A stretch of 21,797 nucleotides of DNA from an uncultured Ruminococcus sp. Its GTDB lineage: Bacteria; Bacillota; Clostridia; Oscillospirales; Ruminococcaceae. The translations under genes were made by a program, and so were the position numbers. Under the pieces are notes generated by a model, which did no database searches, had not been told where the DNA came from, and saw nothing but the letters and a program-made list of their open reading frames with translations. Location: the NCBI GenBank assembly GCA_905199285.1, contig CAJKFZ010000016.1, positions 1 to 21,797 of the forward strand, given 5' to 3'. Below, piece after piece: positions 6,079 through 14,499 of this stretch; the first letter of the stretch is position 1; every line of letters starts with the position of its first letter.

Positions 6079-6953
6079 TTCAGCTCCCACTCCTTGATCT
6101 GCTTTGCTTCATCGTACATAGCGCAGTAGCTTTCATGACGGCTCTGCGAAATAGCTCCGCCCTGAACCGCTTCTATAACGGCGCACCCTTTTTCGCAGGT
6201 ATGCGAACAGTCCTTAAATCGGCAGTTATCAACATAATTATCCATTTCACGAAAACAACCGGCGAGTTCTTCTTTTCGGATTATGTCATAACGATTAGTT
6301 TCAAATGTTGAAAAACCGGGAGTATCAGCAATATACCCTCCTCCGCTAAGCTTATAAAATTCCGCATGACGTGTTGTATGTCTGCCTCTTCCGAGTTTTC
6401 TGCTTATTTCAGCAGTCGGAATATTGAGCGAAGCGTCTATCGCATTGAGAAGAGTTGATTTTCCTGCCCCTGAATTGCCTGTGAATGCGCTTATTTTTCC
6501 GGAAAGAATCTCTCTTACAGCTTCAATAGAACTTTCTTTGCCATAGTCGATTTCAACAACATCAATGCCTATTTTTCCATAGATGTCACAAATTTCAGAG
6601 CTGTCGCCGAGATCGGTTTTCGTAACGGCAACAACCGGACGAATCTCCTTATATTCGGCAATTGCAATAAATTTATCAAGAATGAGATAATTCGGCGCAG
6701 GCTCGCAAGTCGACACTACGAAAACAAGCTGATCAAGATTTGCAAGAGGAGGTCTGATTATAGAGTTCTTTCGATCGCCGATCTCGGTTATAACACCGTC
6801 TTCAAGCTTAACGTTATCGCCCACACACGGGCTTATACCTCTGTTGCGGAAAATTCCTCTTGCCTTGCATTCAAATATACCGTCAGGGGACTCTACAGTA
6901 TAGAGTCCCCCTAAGCATTTTGTTATTATTCCGCTTTGAATACTGCTCTTCAT
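6075..6953 (-). CDS. rsgA: ribosome small subunit-dependent GTPase RsgA (CpgA)
   Basis: RsgA is a circularly permuted GTPase that checks late 30S ribosome maturation, and it is a known PrkC target in B. subtilis. Counting from the ATG at 6953 (292 residues): an OB-fold domain (about 1-65), G4 motif TKTD (111-114), G1 GNSGAGKST (159-167) and G3 DTPG (210-213). A zinc site with Cys244, Cys249, His251 and Cys257 follows. The permuted G4-G1-G3 order is diagnostic. The start shares one base with the prkC stop (TGATG). An in-frame GTG at 6968 and ATG at 6962 exist, but the chosen start matches the family N-terminus. Its own Shine-Dalgarno is poor, so translation is probably coupled to prkC. Confidence 0.96.
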   Translation of the reverse strand: MKSSIQSGIITKCLGGLYTVESPDGIFECKARGIFRNRGISPCVGDNVKLEDGVITEIGDRKNSIIRPPLANLDQLVFVVSTCEPAPNYLILDKFIAIAEYKEIRPVVAVTKTDLGDSSEICDIYGKIGIDVVEIDYGKESSIEAVREILSGKISAFTGNSGAGKSTLLNAIDASLNIPTAEISRKLGRGRHTTRHAEFYKLSGGGYIADTPGFSTFETNRYDIIRKEELAGCFREMDNYVDNCRFKDCSHTCEKGCAVIEAVQGGAISQSRHESYCAMYDEAKQIKEWELK

Positions 6954-9271
6954 CAGAACCATACCCACACGGTCTGACCGTCATCCTGAGTCTGCCAATC
7001 TCCATTTACACCGGGCTGATAATATACCCAGTTTCCATACGGATCATACTCGCCGTTAACTCCCGGCTGATAATCATTTGTAGGCGGTTCAGTAGTTGGT
7101 TCAGTCGTAAGTTCAGGAGTCGGCTCTTCCGTAGTCGGTTCAGTTTCCGGCTCCGGGAAGCCTCCTACAGCTTCAAATGCACCATATATATCTTCACTCT
7201 GCGTTACGATGCTCTGGGTAGCAAAATTGAAATAATAAGTTCCGATAGTTGCTCTTGCATTATTATTAAGGTTTGTAAGCATTACTGAAACACGGACATT
7301 CTCACCGGACCCCTGGATAACCTGCTCAACAGATCCCTGTTCGGGAACAAGTAAGGTAGGCGTACTTACGGTATTCGTCTTTCCGTCTTCGCCTACAATA
7401 ACGAAGTCGATAACGAATCTTCCGTTAGCATCTGAAGGGAACGGAATCGTGAAAGGAATCTCGCCGTCAGGAGCAATTCCGTCGCTGAAATAGAGGATAA
7501 TCTCTGTTTCGGCATCAACCTTTTCACCCTTTTTGATGCTCTGTTCAACAACTATGCCTTCCTTTTCGTAGGAATGCTTCTTATCTGTTTTAACTTTAAG
7601 TCCGTCATATTCCGCAATAGCCACAGCGTCTTCAATATCCTTGCCCGTATAATCCTTAACAACTACCTGGTCAAGATTTGCGCCCATACTTACATAAAGG
7701 ATAACCGTAGAGCCCTTATGAACTGAAGTTCCTTCTTTTGGCTCGGTTTTTATAACGTATCCCTTTTTGACATCACGATCGGTCGACTGTTTTATTTCCG
7801 GTTTAAGCCCTCGCTGATTAAGCAGATCTTTAGCCATTTCCTGATTCATATCAACGCAGTTGGGAACTTCCGTTGTTTCCATTCCCTTGCTTATTTTAAC
7901 CTTAAGGGTATCGCCCTTATTGAATTCTGTATCAGGCTCAATACTCTGTTCGATAATAGCGTTTTCATCATACTCACTGTATTCGGAACCAACTACCTCG
8001 AATTTAATATTGTTTCCGTATTCGCTTACAGCCTCGTTGTAATCTTTTCCAATAAAATCGGGCATAGTGAAATCGTTCTTCTTGCCGCTGCCCTTTAAAA
8101 GACCGCTGAGAAGCGTTGCAACAAATATCACCGCAACTATAATTACAACAACCACAACGGCAGTAAGTACAGGAATAACGAGCGATGACCGCTCTTCCTC
8201 TTCTTCATCATCTTCATCGTAATAATTGTCATAAGCCGGTGCAGGCTGATTTCCATAGCCCTGCATATTCTGCGGATAGATCGGAGCCTGATTCGCATAA
8301 ACAGGCGCATTTCCCGCCATAACCCTTTCAGGTTCGGCAGCGGGAGTTTCAAGCTGTACCTCGTTGTTTGGAGGAGCAGCAAAATTCATTGTATCTTCAT
8401 TAGAACTATCGGTTTCTTCCTGATAATAACCAAATGTTATCAGCGGATTGGATTTGAATTTTTCGATATCCTTTATCATATCTGCGGTAGACTGATATCT
8501 GTCCTCCGGAGCTTTTTCCATTGCTCTTAAAACGATCTCTTCAAGTCCGTCCGGGATATCAAGATTTATCGCTCTTGGTCTTTCCGGAATGTCATGCATA
8601 TGCATAACAGCGATAGCTACGGGATTATCGCTGTCAAAAGGCTTTCTTCCGGTGAGCATTTCATACATCATAGCTCCGACGGAATAAATATCGCTTTTAG
8701 CGTCTGTAACGCTTCCGCTTGCCTGTTCAGGACTTATATAATGAACGCTTCCTATAGCCTGATCGGTAGCAGTTTTGCCGTCTTCTCTTGCAAATTTGGC
8801 AATTCCGAAATCCATGACCTTGATAGTGCCGTCGGTGAACATCATAATATTCTGCGGCTTTATGTCACGGTGAACGATACCCTTATCGTGAGCGTGCTGA
8901 AGCGCTCTTAAAATCTGGATAACAAAGTGAACCGTATCTTTCCAAGTTAAAACCTTTTCCTCTTCGATATACTCTTTCAACGTTATACCGTCAATATACT
9001 CCATAACGATATACTGAATTTTTTCGGAAAAACCCACGTCGTAAATTCTTACAATATTAGGATGAGAAAGAACGGCAATAGCCTTTGATTCATTTCTGAA
9101 ACGGCGAAGAAATTCTTCATTTTCGGCATATTCTTTTTTAAGAATTTTAATTGCGACGGTTTTGTTATCAATAACATCGATTCCCTTATAAACCTCCGCC
9201 ATTCCGCCTACTCCGATAAGCTCGGTTATCTCATATCTACCATCGAGCTTTTTGCCAATGTTTTTATCCAT
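6953..9271 (-). CDS. prkC: PASTA-domain Ser/Thr protein kinase with unusual C-terminal tail
   Basis: This 772-residue membrane kinase senses cell-wall material and phosphorylates Ser/Thr targets. The kinase domain (1-275) is intact: glycine loop IGVGGMAEVY (19-28), Lys42, HRDIKPQN (134-141), DFG (154-156) and the activation-loop GSVHYISPEQA. A proline/acid-rich linker (285-360) leads to one transmembrane helix (about 364-390). Three PASTA repeats follow at about 400-463, 465-530 and 533-597. Then come a probable beta-sandwich region (598-702), a Thr/Glu/Pro spacer (704-733) and a 40-residue aromatic tail with two YQPGVNG(E/D) repeats ending VWVWF. B. subtilis PrkC is about 650 residues, so the tail is extra. 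GGAGG lies 6 bases before the ATG. Its phosphatase stp is immediately upstream and rsgA immediately downstream. Confidence 0.97.
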   Translation of the reverse strand: MDKNIGKKLDGRYEITELIGVGGMAEVYKGIDVIDNKTVAIKILKKEYAENEEFLRRFRNESKAIAVLSHPNIVRIYDVGFSEKIQYIVMEYIDGITLKEYIEEEKVLTWKDTVHFVIQILRALQHAHDKGIVHRDIKPQNIMMFTDGTIKVMDFGIAKFAREDGKTATDQAIGSVHYISPEQASGSVTDAKSDIYSVGAMMYEMLTGRKPFDSDNPVAIAVMHMHDIPERPRAINLDIPDGLEEIVLRAMEKAPEDRYQSTADMIKDIEKFKSNPLITFGYYQEETDSSNEDTMNFAAPPNNEVQLETPAAEPERVMAGNAPVYANQAPIYPQNMQGYGNQPAPAYDNYYDEDDEEEEERSSLVIPVLTAVVVVVIIVAVIFVATLLSGLLKGSGKKNDFTMPDFIGKDYNEAVSEYGNNIKFEVVGSEYSEYDENAIIEQSIEPDTEFNKGDTLKVKISKGMETTEVPNCVDMNQEMAKDLLNQRGLKPEIKQSTDRDVKKGYVIKTEPKEGTSVHKGSTVILYVSMGANLDQVVVKDYTGKDIEDAVAIAEYDGLKVKTDKKHSYEKEGIVVEQSIKKGEKVDAETEIILYFSDGIAPDGEIPFTIPFPSDANGRFVIDFVIVGEDGKTNTVSTPTLLVPEQGSVEQVIQGSGENVRVSVMLTNLNNNARATIGTYYFNFATQSIVTQSEDIYGAFEAVGGFPEPETEPTTEEPTPELTTEPTTEPPTNDYQPGVNGEYDPYGNWVYYQPGVNGDWQTQDDGQTVWVWF

Positions 9272-9286
9272 ACCAATCCTCCTGAA

Positions 9287-10012
9287 TTAATCTGATATAA
9301 CTGCAACAGTTACATTATCTCTTCCGCCCTTGCTAAGAGCGAGCTGAATCAGTTCGTCGGCAACGTTATCGAAAGTTGAATTAAGGATAACGCTGTATAT
9401 TTCATCATCGCTGCAATAGCCCGAAAGTCCATCGGAACAGAGCAGCAGACTTATTTTATTTTCATAATCAAGAACAAAAGTATCCGGAAGAACGGTTTTT
9501 TCTACTCCGACAGCCTTAACCAGCATATGTTTCTGCGGATGAACTTCCATCTCTTCGGCAGTAATTTTTCCCTGTTCATAAAGCAGAGCTGCAACATTGT
9601 GATCGTTGGTGATCTTCATAAGCTCACGGTCTGTAACGAGATAAGCTCTGCTGTCACCGACATTAACTATAAATACGGACTTCTGGTTGACAAATGCGGC
9701 AACGCAGGTTGTTCCCATTCCAAAATTCTTGAAATCGAGCCTTGCTCTTGTGTAAATAACGGAATTTGCGGCTGAAACAGATGAAATGAGCAGCTTTCTT
9801 ATAGCCTCATCATCAAGCTTTTCGGAATATCCGGCAGAAAACCTCTGGAAAAATTCCTCTATAGCAACGCAGCTTGCCTCTTTTCCGGCACGTTCGCCGC
9901 CCATACCGTCGCAAACAACGGCAAGAATATTATGTCCGAAATATTCGCATCTTACTGCGTCCTGATTTTCATCACGTTTAAGACCGATATCCGTTCCGAA
10001 TCTATATCTCAA
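9287..10012 (-). CDS. stp: PP2C-type Ser/Thr protein phosphatase (PrpC/Stp)
   Basis: This cytoplasmic metal-dependent phosphatase reverses PrkC phosphorylation. Counting from TTG 10012 (241 residues), the PP2C motifs are TDIGLKRDENQD (7-18), VCDGMGG with Asp35 (33-39), NVGDSRAY (117-124), LCSDGLSG with Asp194 (191-198) and GGRDNVTV with Asp232 (229-236), so all metal ligands are present. The start is debatable. An ATG at 10030 has no good Shine-Dalgarno. A TTG at 10012 overlaps the rlmN stop as TTGA, has GGAGG 9 bases upstream, and places the TDxG motif 6 residues after the start exactly as in B. subtilis PrpC. I therefore prefer TTG. It lies 15 bases before prkC. Confidence 0.95.
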   Translation of the reverse strand: MRYRFGTDIGLKRDENQDAVRCEYFGHNILAVVCDGMGGERAGKEASCVAIEEFFQRFSAGYSEKLDDEAIRKLLISSVSAANSVIYTRARLDFKNFGMGTTCVAAFVNQKSVFIVNVGDSRAYLVTDRELMKITNDHNVAALLYEQGKITAEEMEVHPQKHMLVKAVGVEKTVLPDTFVLDYENKISLLLCSDGLSGYCSDDEIYSVILNSTFDNVADELIQLALSKGGRDNVTVAVISD

Positions 10013-11067
10013 TCCTCCGCACCTCCGCATCCGTTTTGTTTTTTTACAGCGTCACGTCTTAACTGACCGCAAGCCGCCTCTATATCGCTCCCGAGAGTTC
10101 TTCTTACCGTAGCGTTTATTCCACGTTTTTCAAGTCTCTTTGCAAACTGTGCAACGCCGGAAGCGGCAGTTTTGTAATTTCTCTCTTTCACCCGATTTAC
10201 AGGTATCAGATTCACATGGCAATTCAGTCCACGCAGCAGATCTGCAAGTTTGTCTGCGTCCTTTTCAGCAGAATTGACATTGTCTATAACAGCGTATTCA
10301 AAGGTTATCCGCCGTCCTGTTTTTTCAATATACACACGGCAGGCTTCAATAAGCTTGTCTATATTATATGTCCGGTTCACGGGCATTATTTCACTTCTTT
10401 TGTCGTTATCAGCACTATGAAGCGAAACGGACAGAGTAAGCTGAAGTTTCCTATCCGCAAGATCATAAATTCTCGGAACGATTCCGCAGGTCGAAAGCGA
10501 AACATGCCGCAGACTTAAATTATTTCCATTTTTATCTGAAAGCAGATTCAGGAACTTCATAACGTTGGCAAAATTATCGAGCGGTTCGCCGATTCCCATA
10601 AGAACAACTCCGGATACTCTTACTCCGGCATCCTTTTCCGTTTCATAGATCTGCATAAGTATTTCAGACGGTTCAAGGTCACGAATATACCCGGCGATTG
10701 CAGAAGCACAGAAACGGCATCCCATTTTACAGCCGACCTGAGTTGAGACGCAGATACTTCTGCCGTAATTGTATTCCATCAAAACTGTTTCAACAAAATT
10801 ACCGTCCGGAAGTCTATAAAGATATTTTACCGTATTATCTATAGCAGATTCAAGCTTTTTTTGCACAAATAGTCCTTTTATACAAAAAATTTCATTTAAA
10901 CTCTGTCTCAATTGGACAGATATGTCAGTCATCTTGCTGAAATCAAAGACTCTTTTGACATGAAGCCACTGAAAAATCTGTTTTGCACGGAATTTCTTCT
11001 CTCCGTTTTCAATAAGAATATTTTCCAATTCCTCAAGACTGAGACTGAGAATATCTATTTTTTCCAA
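10009..11067 (-). CDS. rlmN: 23S rRNA/tRNA adenine-2 methyltransferase RlmN
   Basis: RlmN is a radical-SAM enzyme that methylates C2 of A2503 in 23S rRNA and A37 in some tRNAs. The 352-residue protein has an N-terminal accessory helical domain (1-90) and the iron-sulfur motif CKMGCRFC with Cys113, Cys117 and Cys120. It also has the SAM-contacting GEPLDN (160-165) and Cys333 in IEAACGQL, the conserved cysteine that carries the methyl intermediate. The only in-frame start before an upstream TAA is a TTG at 11067 (MEKIDILSL), preceded by AGGTGA. A weak start codon mid-operon may lower its yield. The 3-prime end overlaps stp by 4 bases (TTGA). Confidence 0.97.
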   Translation of the reverse strand: MEKIDILSLSLEELENILIENGEKKFRAKQIFQWLHVKRVFDFSKMTDISVQLRQSLNEIFCIKGLFVQKKLESAIDNTVKYLYRLPDGNFVETVLMEYNYGRSICVSTQVGCKMGCRFCASAIAGYIRDLEPSEILMQIYETEKDAGVRVSGVVLMGIGEPLDNFANVMKFLNLLSDKNGNNLSLRHVSLSTCGIVPRIYDLADRKLQLTLSVSLHSADNDKRSEIMPVNRTYNIDKLIEACRVYIEKTGRRITFEYAVIDNVNSAEKDADKLADLLRGLNCHVNLIPVNRVKERNYKTAASGVAQFAKRLEKRGINATVRRTLGSDIEAACGQLRRDAVKKQNGCGGAED

Positions 11068-11086
11068 TTGATCACCTGCTTAAATG

Positions 11087-12397
11087 TTATTTCTTTTTTC
11101 TGAATTTAGCTATAAAAAATCCGTCGCTGCCAAAATGACAGGGAAAAATGCTTGCTCTGCTGCCGAATTTTTCACCAAGGATTCCCGGAAGCGGAACAGC
11201 TTCAAGCTCCGGATGATTTTCAAGAAGTCTGTCGCAGACCGCATCATTCTCGACTTTTCTTAGCGTACAGGTTGAGTAGATCATTTCTCCGCCATACGAA
11301 AGATACTTAACAGCGTTATCAGCAATTTTATACTGAATATCAGGAAGATTTTCAAAATCTGAAAGACTTTTATATTTTATCTCCGGTTTTTTTCCTATAA
11401 CTCCGAACCCGGAACACGGAACATCACAAAGAATTTTCGTAAATTCCGGAAGGGCCGAATCAAATATCATAGCGTCTCCTTTTTCGGCACGGATATTTTC
11501 AATACCGAGCCGCTGAGCGCCGTCCCGAATAAGCTTGACACGTTTTTCATGAAGGTCAAAAGCACGAATTTCTCCTCTGCCATTCATAAGTTCCGCCATT
11601 GTGAACGTTTTACCGCCAGGAGCTGCGCATATATCGAGAACAACGTCTTTTTCAGTCGGAGCCAAAGCATGACAACAAAGCTGCGAGGAAATATCCTGAA
11701 CATGGAAAAATCCCTGTTTAAAGGCATCTAAAGCCATAACATCTCCGTTGTCAAGCAGATAGCACCCCTCTATGAGAGTAGATTTTTCAGCTTCTGCTGA
11801 ATCCTTTGCAAGCGATGATATCAGCTCTTCATCACTGCATCGAAGATTATTTTTTCTTATTGCAACAGAACTTTTTTCAAGAGCATTTGCAAACAAATCC
11901 TTTGCAAGCTCCTCACCGTAATCAGCAATAAGACTTTTAACAAGCTCTTCGGGAACGGAATATTTTACGGAAATTGCCTGAATTTTATCCGACGGAAGCT
12001 TTATTTGCTTGCCTTGACGAATAAAATTACGCAGTATAGCATTTATCATACCTGAAGCGCTCGTTTTCGCAAATTTCTTTGCAAGTTCAACGCTCTCGCT
12101 GACCGCCGCATTATCGGGAACGGAATCCATATACAAAATCTGATAAATCCCACTTCTGAGAATATTCAAAACAGCATCATCGAGCTTGTTCAGCGGACGT
12201 GACGAAAATGATCTGATTATATGGTCAAGAGTGATCTTCCTCTCGATAACTCCGTAATAAATAGCTGAACACAGCTTTTTATCACGTTCATCAAGATCAG
12301 AACCGCCAAGTCCGCTGTTTAACTGCAAGTTGGAATAGCTCCCGTTTTTAAATGTTTTAACGAGAAGTTTTACCGCAAGATAGCGTGAATCAGACAT
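11087..12397 (-). CDS. rsmB: 16S rRNA cytosine-5 methyltransferase RsmB
   Basis: RsmB (Sun) methylates C967 of 16S rRNA using SAM. The 436-residue protein has a NusB-like RNA-binding N-terminus (about 5-130, with ERDKKLCSAIYYGVIERK). The Rossmann methyltransferase domain follows: SAM loop DICAAPGGKT (255-264), DVPCSG (325-330) with the release cysteine Cys328, and STCT (375-378) with the nucleophile Cys377. Both catalytic cysteines are present and the length is typical. The ATG lies 2 bases after the metallopeptidase stop (TGATCATG), with only a weak AAGAAG upstream, so coupled translation is likely. It is 19 bases before the TTG start of rlmN. Confidence 0.97.
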   Translation of the reverse strand: MSDSRYLAVKLLVKTFKNGSYSNLQLNSGLGGSDLDERDKKLCSAIYYGVIERKITLDHIIRSFSSRPLNKLDDAVLNILRSGIYQILYMDSVPDNAAVSESVELAKKFAKTSASGMINAILRNFIRQGKQIKLPSDKIQAISVKYSVPEELVKSLIADYGEELAKDLFANALEKSSVAIRKNNLRCSDEELISSLAKDSAEAEKSTLIEGCYLLDNGDVMALDAFKQGFFHVQDISSQLCCHALAPTEKDVVLDICAAPGGKTFTMAELMNGRGEIRAFDLHEKRVKLIRDGAQRLGIENIRAEKGDAMIFDSALPEFTKILCDVPCSGFGVIGKKPEIKYKSLSDFENLPDIQYKIADNAVKYLSYGGEMIYSTCTLRKVENDAVCDRLLENHPELEAVPLPGILGEKFGSRASIFPCHFGSDGFFIAKFRKKK

Positions 12398-12399
12398 GA

Positions 12400-13068
12400 T
12401 CAGTTTCTTCTTATAGACGCAAGAAGTCTTATAAGCTGAAGAACAGAAGTTACCAGAGCCGTAACGTAAGTGAATGCAGCAGCTTTAAGAACTTTCTGAG
12501 CCATCGGAACTTCATTATAATCAAGAATTCCGTCCGCTTCAAGTGTTTTAAGGGCTCTTCCGCTTGCATCAAGTTCAACAGGAAGAGTTACAGCCTGGAA
12601 AAGCACAACTGCGCCGAACATAATAATTCCGATAAGTGCAAGTTCAGGGAAAATCTCAAACAGTAAAATGCCAAGAATGAACACGAAATACCAAAGTCTT
12701 GAGCAAATATTTGTAATCGGAACTATAGCCGTTCTTATTTTAATAGGAGTGTATTCCTGTGCGTGCTGGCAGGCGTGACCGCATTCATGAGCGGCAACAC
12801 CGATAGCTGCAACAGAAGTCTGTCCGTAAACAGCGTCAGAAAGTCTCACAACGTTATCCTTTGGATCATAATGATCGGTAAGCTCACCGCTGATGCGCTC
12901 GATGCGGACATTATAAAGGCCATTGCTGTCGAGAATCTGTCTTGCGACCTGATCAGCCGTGAGACCTCTCGAATTTCTTACATTTTTGTACTTTTTAAAA
13001 GTTGAATTAACATTAACCTGCGCTATGATAGGCAGAATGATCATGACCAATAAAATAACGATTCCCAT
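12400..13068 (-). CDS. yugP: YugP-type membrane zinc metallopeptidase
   Basis: This 222-residue protein belongs to the neutral zinc metallopeptidase family typified by B. subtilis YugP. It has a membrane helix at 3-17, then a helical segment and VGVAAHECGHACQH-type zinc motif with His94, Glu95 and His98. Hydrophobic segments follow near 118-140 and 145-165, and another near 195-215. The likely third ligand region is PVELDASGRAL. Substrates in this family are not well defined; it may process membrane proteins. AGGAGGAA lies over the fmt stop and 7 bases before the ATG. Its placement between fmt and rsmB is, from memory, common in clostridia but not in B. subtilis. Confidence 0.92.
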   Translation of the reverse strand: MGIVILLVMIILPIIAQVNVNSTFKKYKNVRNSRGLTADQVARQILDSNGLYNVRIERISGELTDHYDPKDNVVRLSDAVYGQTSVAAIGVAAHECGHACQHAQEYTPIKIRTAIVPITNICSRLWYFVFILGILLFEIFPELALIGIIMFGAVVLFQAVTLPVELDASGRALKTLEADGILDYNEVPMAQKVLKAAAFTYVTALVTSVLQLIRLLASIRRN

Positions 13069-13080
13069 AATATGTTCCTC

Positions 13081-14013
13081 CTAAAAATTCAATTTTTCGC
13101 CCTTTGCGAGCTTTTTTCCTCTGAGGAAATCCTCAGTTTTCATACGTTTTTTACCCTCCGGCTGAACTTCGCAGAATCGGATAAGCCGTCCGTCGCCGCA
13201 TTTAACTGCAAACAAATCTGTATCAACTATCTCGCCGTTCTCAGCGTCCGGAGCAATATTATCCAAAATTTCAGATTTGAACACCTTCAATCTTTTCCCT
13301 TCAAGCATTGAAAATCCGGTAACACCTCTTATGGTATTGTGGATTTCCTCTGCGGACTTAGAAAAATCAAGTGCGCTCATTTCCTTTTTTATCATCGGAG
13401 AATAGCACGAAAGCGAGTCGTCCTGCTTTTCAGGAGTAAGACTGCCGTTCAAAATTGCCTCAATAGTTTCGGCAAGAACTTCTCCGCCTATAATAGAAAG
13501 TCGGTCATAAAGTTCCTGATAAGTCTCGTTTTCGCCGATTTTCGTGCTTTTCTTAATGAGCATATCACCTGTATCAAGTCCTTCGCTCATCTGCATAGAG
13601 GTTACTCCGGTTTCCGTTTCACCGTTGAGAATGACCCAGTTTATCGGAGCTGCTCCTCTATACTTAGGAAGAAGAGATGCGTGAATATTTACACATCCGT
13701 ATTTTGGAAGTTCTAAAATCTCTTTCGGAAGGATCTGACCGTAAGCTGTAACAACGATAAGATCGGGAGCAATATCGTTCAAAATCTTCATTGATTTTTC
13801 TGCATCCTCACCTTTTCTCAGCGACAGCGGCTGGTAGACCGACAGACCATATTCTTCCGCAGCAGCCTTAACGGGAGTCGGTATCATTTTATATCCTCTT
13901 CCCTTCGGCTTATCAGGCTGAGTAAAAACTGCTGCAACCTCATGATCGCTCTCCGCAAGAGTTTTCAGACAGGGAACGGCAAAATCAGGCGTTCCCATAA
14001 AAACTATCTTCAT
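13081..14013 (-). CDS. fmt: methionyl-tRNA formyltransferase
   Basis: Fmt formylates the initiator Met-tRNA with 10-formyl-tetrahydrofolate. The 310-residue protein starts MKIVFMGTPDFAVP and has the catalytic Asn109, His111 and Asp147 (in NIHASLLPKYRGAAPINW and SEGLDTGDML), at positions nearly identical to those of E. coli Fmt. The C-terminal beta-barrel tRNA-binding domain (about 205-310) is complete. A GGAGGAATGA site in the last codons of def serves the ATG, with 6 bases between genes. Pairing with def is standard: one enzyme adds and the other removes the formyl group. Confidence 0.98.
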   Translation of the reverse strand: MKIVFMGTPDFAVPCLKTLAESDHEVAAVFTQPDKPKGRGYKMIPTPVKAAAEEYGLSVYQPLSLRKGEDAEKSMKILNDIAPDLIVVTAYGQILPKEILELPKYGCVNIHASLLPKYRGAAPINWVILNGETETGVTSMQMSEGLDTGDMLIKKSTKIGENETYQELYDRLSIIGGEVLAETIEAILNGSLTPEKQDDSLSCYSPMIKKEMSALDFSKSAEEIHNTIRGVTGFSMLEGKRLKVFKSEILDNIAPDAENGEIVDTDLFAVKCGDGRLIRFCEVQPEGKKRMKTEDFLRGKKLAKGEKLNF

Positions 14014-14019
14014 ACTATA

Positions 14020-14481
14020 TCATTCCTCCTCCGGAACAAAGAATTCCTCCACGATTTCTGTAAAAACATGACCGTCAAGGTGATCGTTTTCGTGACAGGT
14101 ACACTCTGCGCCAAGCTCAACGAAGTCACGCTCAAACCAGTTTCCGTTTCTGTCCTGCGCTTTGAGATGACACTTCATCGGTCTTGTAACATATCCCCAG
14201 ACATTCGGACAGGAAAGGCAGCCTTCCTGAACTCTCTGTTTGCCCTCACATCTCGAAACTTCGGGATTTATAGCTTCAATTGAACCGTCTTCAAGGTGCA
14301 TGATAAAGATGCGTCTGCAAACACCGATCTGCGGAGCAGCAAGACCAAGTCCCTGAGCCTTATCAAGAGTTTCGTGCATATCATCCAAAAGCTGAGCCAA
14401 TTTTTCATCAAATTTATCAACAGGTTTGCAAACCTTGTGTAGCATTTCATCCTTATCAGTTAAAATTTTTCTCAGCGCCAT
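14020..14481 (-). CDS. def: peptide deformylase
   Basis: Def removes the N-formyl group from new proteins using a metal ion. Counting from ATG 14481 (153 residues), all three motifs are intact: GLGLAAPQ (44-51), EGCLS (86-90, metal ligand Cys88) and HENDH (130-134, an HExxH with catalytic Glu131). The acidic tail EIVEEFFVPEEE is short, as in compact type-1 enzymes. I chose this start because AAAGGA lies 9 bases upstream and MALRKIL matches the family N-terminus. The frame extends six codons further to a TTG that touches the priA stop, but that TTG lacks a Shine-Dalgarno of its own. Confidence 0.96.
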   Translation of the reverse strand: MALRKILTDKDEMLHKVCKPVDKFDEKLAQLLDDMHETLDKAQGLGLAAPQIGVCRRIFIMHLEDGSIEAINPEVSRCEGKQRVQEGCLSCPNVWGYVTRPMKCHLKAQDRNGNWFERDFVELGAECTCHENDHLDGHVFTEIVEEFFVPEEE

Positions 14482-14499
14482 TTTATACATTCCTTTCAA

